Source: Candidatus Stercoripulliclostridium pullicola (GTDB lineage: Bacteria > Bacillota > Clostridia > Christensenellales > DTU072). Taken from it: a stretch of DNA of 17,708 nt. Location of the stretch: assembly GCA_017694145.1 (NCBI GenBank), contig JADINF010000152.1, positions 1 through 17,708 of the forward strand. The letters run 5' to 3'. The translations under genes were made by a program, and so were the position numbers. The notes beneath the pieces were generated by a model. The model was not told where the DNA came from and did no database searches. It saw only the letters and a program-made list of their open reading frames with translations. Below are positions 14,907 to 17,708 of the stretch, piece by piece; the first letter of the stretch is position 1; the number at the start of each line of letters is the position of its first letter.

Positions 14907-15746
14907 ATGGAATGTAAAGTAAGCAAATGTTTTCTCGGCAGAATGCTTGAGATAACAAGCGGCAGCGTATGTCTGGGAGTAACTCTCGACGTGGGACCGC
15001 GCATTATCAAGATAGCGGGCAAGAAGGGCGAAAACATCGCCTTCGAGGACAAGCTCGATCAGGTCAACAAAGACGTTTCCGCGATATACGGCGAGGGCAA
15101 GGCGTGGCATATTTACGGCGGACACCGTATGTGGCTGTCGCCGGAGGACGAATCCACGTATTATCCCGACAATACGCGCGTGGACTACGTAATGACCGAA
15201 AGCGGCGCGATATTCGAACCCGCGGAATGGAAGGTGAAGAACGTTCGTCCCCGCCTCGAACTCAGATTCGACGGCAAGAACGGCGTCGAAGTGGAGATGA
15301 GCTTCGTCAACACCTCGGCGAAGGCGCAAAAGCTTTGCGTTTGGGCGCTGACGGTGCTTAGATGCGGAGGCAAGCTCACCGTCCCGCTTTCTACGGAAAA
15401 CACCGGTTATCTTGCGAACAGGAATATAGTTCACTGGCATTACAACGACGTGAACGACAGCCGTTTCAGGCTCTGTAACGATAAATTCGTGCTTACGAGC
15501 ACGCCGGACGCCGCGGGCCCCTTCAAAGTGGGCACGATGCTCAAAGGGATCAAAGCCGTGTATGAGTATAACGGCACGGTATTCACGAAAGAGTGCGACG
15601 CGCGCGAAGGAGAATATCCCGATTTCGCGAGCAATCTCGAAACGTATACGAGCGAACTTATCCACGAAGTGGAAACTCTTTCGCCTATAGAGGAAATAGC
15701 GCCCGGCGGTAAGATAACGCATACGGAAAAATGGAGGGTGGAATGA
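14907..15746 (+). CDS. DUF4380-like protein with galactose-mutarotase-type fold
   Basis: A 279-residue protein without signal peptide. Seen: VTLDVGPRIIKIAGKKGENIAFED (from 25), the beta-rich opening of mutarotase-like proteins; WHIYGGHRMWLSPEDE (67-82), with the GGHR.W..PE pattern I associate with DUF4380; and YYPDNTRVDY (85-94). The rest alternates beta-strands. This fold binds sugars and in aldose epimerases interconverts anomers, but no clear epimerase His/Glu pair can be assigned here. The ATG at 14907 is chosen because GGGAG (14894-14898) lies 8 nt before it; the frame is open 71 codons upstream only through the lipoprotein gene in another frame. It follows the lipoprotein by 35 nt and overlaps the ROK-like gene by 4 nt. 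The family name is from memory of motifs. Confidence 0.8.
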   Translation: MECKVSKCFLGRMLEITSGSVCLGVTLDVGPRIIKIAGKKGENIAFEDKLDQVNKDVSAIYGEGKAWHIYGGHRMWLSPEDESTYYPDNTRVDYVMTESGAIFEPAEWKVKNVRPRLELRFDGKNGVEVEMSFVNTSAKAQKLCVWALTVLRCGGKLTVPLSTENTGYLANRNIVHWHYNDVNDSRFRLCNDKFVLTSTPDAAGPFKVGTMLKGIKAVYEYNGTVFTKECDAREGEYPDFASNLETYTSELIHEVETLSPIEEIAPGGKITHTEKWRVE

Positions 15747-17080
15747 AAACGCTTAACGAAAAATATTATCCGATGTACCTGTACGCCAAGGAGTTCTGCG
15801 AAGGCGCGGAGCGCGCTGGAGCGCGTCCCGTAATAATAGCTCTGGAGCGCGGCGAAGGCGAAGTGGAGCACTACGCCACCGTACTGTATAACGAAGGGCA
15901 CGAGCGCGAGAATTTCCGCTACGCCGAACGTATCGTGAAATTCATGCTGTGGGCGTACGGCGGTTATAAATTCTATATCTGGGGCGCGGACGAAGCTCTC
16001 GTGGAGGAATTGCGCGAGTGTTATTCGGATAAAGGCGCGCGTAAGTTCGACGTGGACTTCATGGAGCAGGTCTATCTCACCCGCACCGAGTTCGCGAGAG
16101 TGGAAAACGCAGAGGATCTTCCCGCCGCGGGAATACGCGCGGAGCGCTCCTCGCCGGTCGCTTCCGGTAAGCGCATAGGCTTCGACGCCGGCGGCTCGGA
16201 CAGAAAGGTCACCGCTTGTATAGACGGTAAGGTCGTCTACGAAAAAGAAACTATTTGGTATCCCAAGCTACAGTCTGACCCCGAATATCACCGTATGGGG
16301 ATAGAGGACAGCATAGATAACGCGCTGGCGGCGCTCGGCGGAGAGGTGGAGGCGATAGGAGTATCCACGGCGGGAATAGTGGTCGACGGAGAGATCCGAG
16401 TGGCGTCGCTTTTCCGTAAGGTGCCGCAGGAGATCTACCGCGAAAAGGTATTCCCGATCTATAAGAATCTCGCGAAGAAGTACGGTTGTCCCGTGAAGGT
16501 CGCCAACGACGGCGACGTGGCGGCGCTCGCGGGAGCTTTCGGGCTGGGCAAAGGCAAAGTGCTCGGCATAGCCATGGGCACCAGCCTTGCGGGCGGCTTC
16601 GTGGACGGCGACATGCGCATAAGAGGATATCTCAACGAGCTCGCGTTCGCGCCCGTAGACGCCGATCCCGAAGCGCAGGCGGACGAGTGGAGCGGCGACA
16701 TAGGCGTGGGCGGCAATTACCATTCGCAGGACGCGGTGATAAGGCTTGCGCCCGAAGCTGGCATAGAGCTCACTCCCGACGCGAGCCCCGCGGAGAAGCT
16801 CAAGGAAGTGCAGAAGCTTGCCGAAGCTGGCGACGAAAGGGCGATAGCGATATTCACCCGACTCGGCGACTACGCGGCGTATACGCTGATGTGGTTCAAG
16901 AACTTCTACGACTTCGATACCGCGATAGTGCTCGGCAGGGTGGCTTCCGGTAAAGGCGGCGACGTGCTCATAGCCCGTGCCCGCACACTGCTTGCGGAGC
17001 TCGGTTCGGACATAGCGGTGGAGCTTCCCGACGAGATGTCGAGAAGGCTCGGACAAAGCTATACCGCGACTCAGCTCTGA
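15743..17080 (+). CDS. ROK-family-like sugar kinase with N-terminal extension
   Basis: A 445-residue cytoplasmic protein. Residues 1-144 are an extension I do not recognise, with no helix-turn-helix visible. From 145 an ASKHA/ROK domain follows: phosphate loop GFDAGGSDRK (146-155), VEAIGVSTAGIVVDGEI, VANDGDVAALAGAFGLG with the likely catalytic Asp256, and GIAMGTSLAGGFVDGD in place of the usual GTGIGGG. Where ROK proteins have GEIGH this one has NELAF (Glu299 kept, His lost), and the CxCGxxGCxE zinc cluster is absent. It may phosphorylate a sugar or act as a sensor; activity is uncertain. The start is the ATG overlapping the previous stop (ATGA), with GGAGG at 15733-15737. An in-frame ATG at 15731 precedes that site and is unlikely. 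It is the last gene of the operon. Confidence 0.86.
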   Translation: MKTLNEKYYPMYLYAKEFCEGAERAGARPVIIALERGEGEVEHYATVLYNEGHERENFRYAERIVKFMLWAYGGYKFYIWGADEALVEELRECYSDKGARKFDVDFMEQVYLTRTEFARVENAEDLPAAGIRAERSSPVASGKRIGFDAGGSDRKVTACIDGKVVYEKETIWYPKLQSDPEYHRMGIEDSIDNALAALGGEVEAIGVSTAGIVVDGEIRVASLFRKVPQEIYREKVFPIYKNLAKKYGCPVKVANDGDVAALAGAFGLGKGKVLGIAMGTSLAGGFVDGDMRIRGYLNELAFAPVDADPEAQADEWSGDIGVGGNYHSQDAVIRLAPEAGIELTPDASPAEKLKEVQKLAEAGDERAIAIFTRLGDYAAYTLMWFKNFYDFDTAIVLGRVASGKGGDVLIARARTLLAELGSDIAVELPDEMSRRLGQSYTATQL

Positions 17081-17103
17081 GCTCGGTTTCGACGTAAACT
17101 CCG

Positions 17104-17137
17104 ACCGTCGTCGCTAGTGCGGCGACGGTGTTTTTTT
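17104..17137 (+). terminator. Rho-independent terminator of the lipoprotein operon
   Basis: ACCGTCGTCGC (17104-17114) pairs with GCGGCGACGGT (17119-17129) with one G-T pair and a TAGT loop, followed by G and seven T (17131-17137). It lies 23 bases past the ROK-like stop codon. Confidence 0.92.
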
Positions 17138-17139
17138 GT

Positions 17140-17708
17140 CGAGGAAAGCGGAGCGCGGAAAACCTGTTTACGCGCGGTATGGAAACGTTCGACGTGTAAG
17201 TAAGGTGTGCTCGGTTTCGGACTCTGCGCGAGCTCCGTTCCGAGGCTCGCGATTCGCGCATACTCGTCGGGTGCCGCCCCGATAAGAGGCGTTCGATCCC
17301 TGCAGCCTTCCTGCCGTAGCGGCGTTACGAAAGCGCGCGGACGGCGAGGGCTTCGGATATGTAAGCTCTCATTGACGGAACATATTTTTACGATGGCGCG
17401 GACGGCTTCGGTTGCGAGCCTTCCGATATTACGTCGACTGCCGCGCATTCGACGTTACGGCGTGCGAGCGCGTTCGTTTACGGGCTTGCGCCTTCGATCC
17501 GACGTCGTGCCGGAATACGATAAAATATCGTTTATCGTCCCGTATCGTAATCTACGGATACCCGAAAGGTATTTTTTCATTGGCGCGCTATTTCGAGCAC
17601 GCTCGTGAATTTCTTTCGTTTTCGACGGCGTCTTTACTGCGTCGGAAACGGGGTGTTACGAGCCTGCGCATGTCGGCGCGAGCCGTCGCCCATTTTATTG
17701 TTTTATGG
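17140..17708. other. 570-bp end region without a supported gene
   Basis: No frame on either strand shows a convincing start, ribosome site or family motif. The two longest open frames (17207-17608 plus, from GTG; 17071-17448 minus) are very Arg/Ser-rich, lack ribosome sites, and the minus one runs through the operon terminator. What is visible: a layered inverted repeat at 17210-17244 (CTCGG/CCGAG, CGGA/TCCG, CTC/GAG), a perfect ACGATAAA/TTTATCGT pair (17517-17524, 17531-17538) and a weak terminator-like hairpin near 17556-17577. It may be an unrecognised RNA, decayed sequence or the edge of a gene beyond the window. Confidence 0.5.
17556..17577 (+). terminator. Weak terminator-like hairpin
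   Basis: ATACC (17558-17562) pairs with GGTAT (17568-17572) around a CGAAA loop, extendable by two G-T pairs, and runs straight into six T (17572-17577). It is short, but its position would fit the 3' end of a small plus-strand transcript in this gene-free stretch. Confidence 0.35.

Noticed and set aside
16268..17056. 262-codon minus-strand open frame
   Set aside because: It is antisense to the ROK-like gene and lacks motifs or a ribosome site.
17140..17170. RNase P-like GAGGAAAG
   Set aside because: Only this 8-mer matches. The rest of the conserved RNase P regions are absent downstream.
17285..17305. tRNA-like T-loop GTTCGATCC
   Set aside because: The flanking bases do not form a T-stem and no acceptor, D or anticodon arms could be drawn.
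17071..17448. 125-codon minus-strand frame
   Set aside because: It reads through the operon terminator into the ROK-like gene end and is very Arg-rich.
17207..17608. 133-codon GTG-started plus-strand frame in the end region
   Set aside because: Its product is Arg/Ser-rich, uses CGG and CGA codons unlike the neighbours, has no ribosome site and matches nothing I know.

Overview
The window looks like one end of a contig from an uncultured anaerobic, gut-type Clostridia bacterium (Bacillota). The case rests on a SigH-type sigma factor beside mrnC and rlmB, a short Gram-positive-type CysE, QueH for queuosine synthesis, strong GGAGG ribosome binding sites and consensus TTGACA/TATAAT promoters with 17-bp spacers. 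The lineage below class level is a guess. The first 19 bases are the Tn5 transposase mosaic end used in Nextera libraries. They are not genomic, so the real sequence starts at about position 20.

Left part (1-4.1 kb): the C-terminal half of a calcineurin-like metallophosphoesterase (+) converges on a cytoplasmic GH2 glycoside hydrolase (-) at a shared terminator. A divergent promoter pair separates the hydrolase from queH (+). The queH promoter places the transcript start at or within a base of the ATG, which suggests a leaderless mRNA. A small glutamate-5-kinase-like amino-acid kinase follows from its own promoter, whose -35 box overlaps the queH stop codon. A strong hairpin closes this block.

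Middle part (4.1-11.7 kb): everything is on the minus strand, in two transcription units. The first, read right to left, is mrnC, rlmB, a sigH-like gene and ychF, with a strong promoter ahead of mrnC and a strong terminator after ychF. The second starts at its own promoter with an unrecognised four-helix membrane protein, then cysE, cysS and a zinc-ribbon six-helix membrane protein. Bacillus subtilis keeps cysE-cysS-mrnC-rlmB-(rae1)-sigH in one run. Here the same genes are neighbours in a rearranged order, with ychF and a membrane protein between the two halves.

Right part (11.7-17.7 kb): a promoter, preceded by three spaced copies of a TTGCGGAAA-like repeat, drives a three-gene operon (+). 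It encodes a 988-residue Ig-rich lipoprotein with an intact transglutaminase-type Cys-His-Asp triad, a DUF4380-like sugar-mutarotase-fold protein, and a ROK-like protein with a novel-looking N-terminal extension and no zinc motif. The last two genes overlap by ATGA. After the operon terminator, the last 570 bases hold no gene I can support, only GC-rich inverted repeats and a weak terminator-like hairpin.

The best candidate for something undescribed is the lipoprotein/DUF4380-like/ROK-like operon. No CRISPR array, insertion sequence, tRNA or rRNA was seen.
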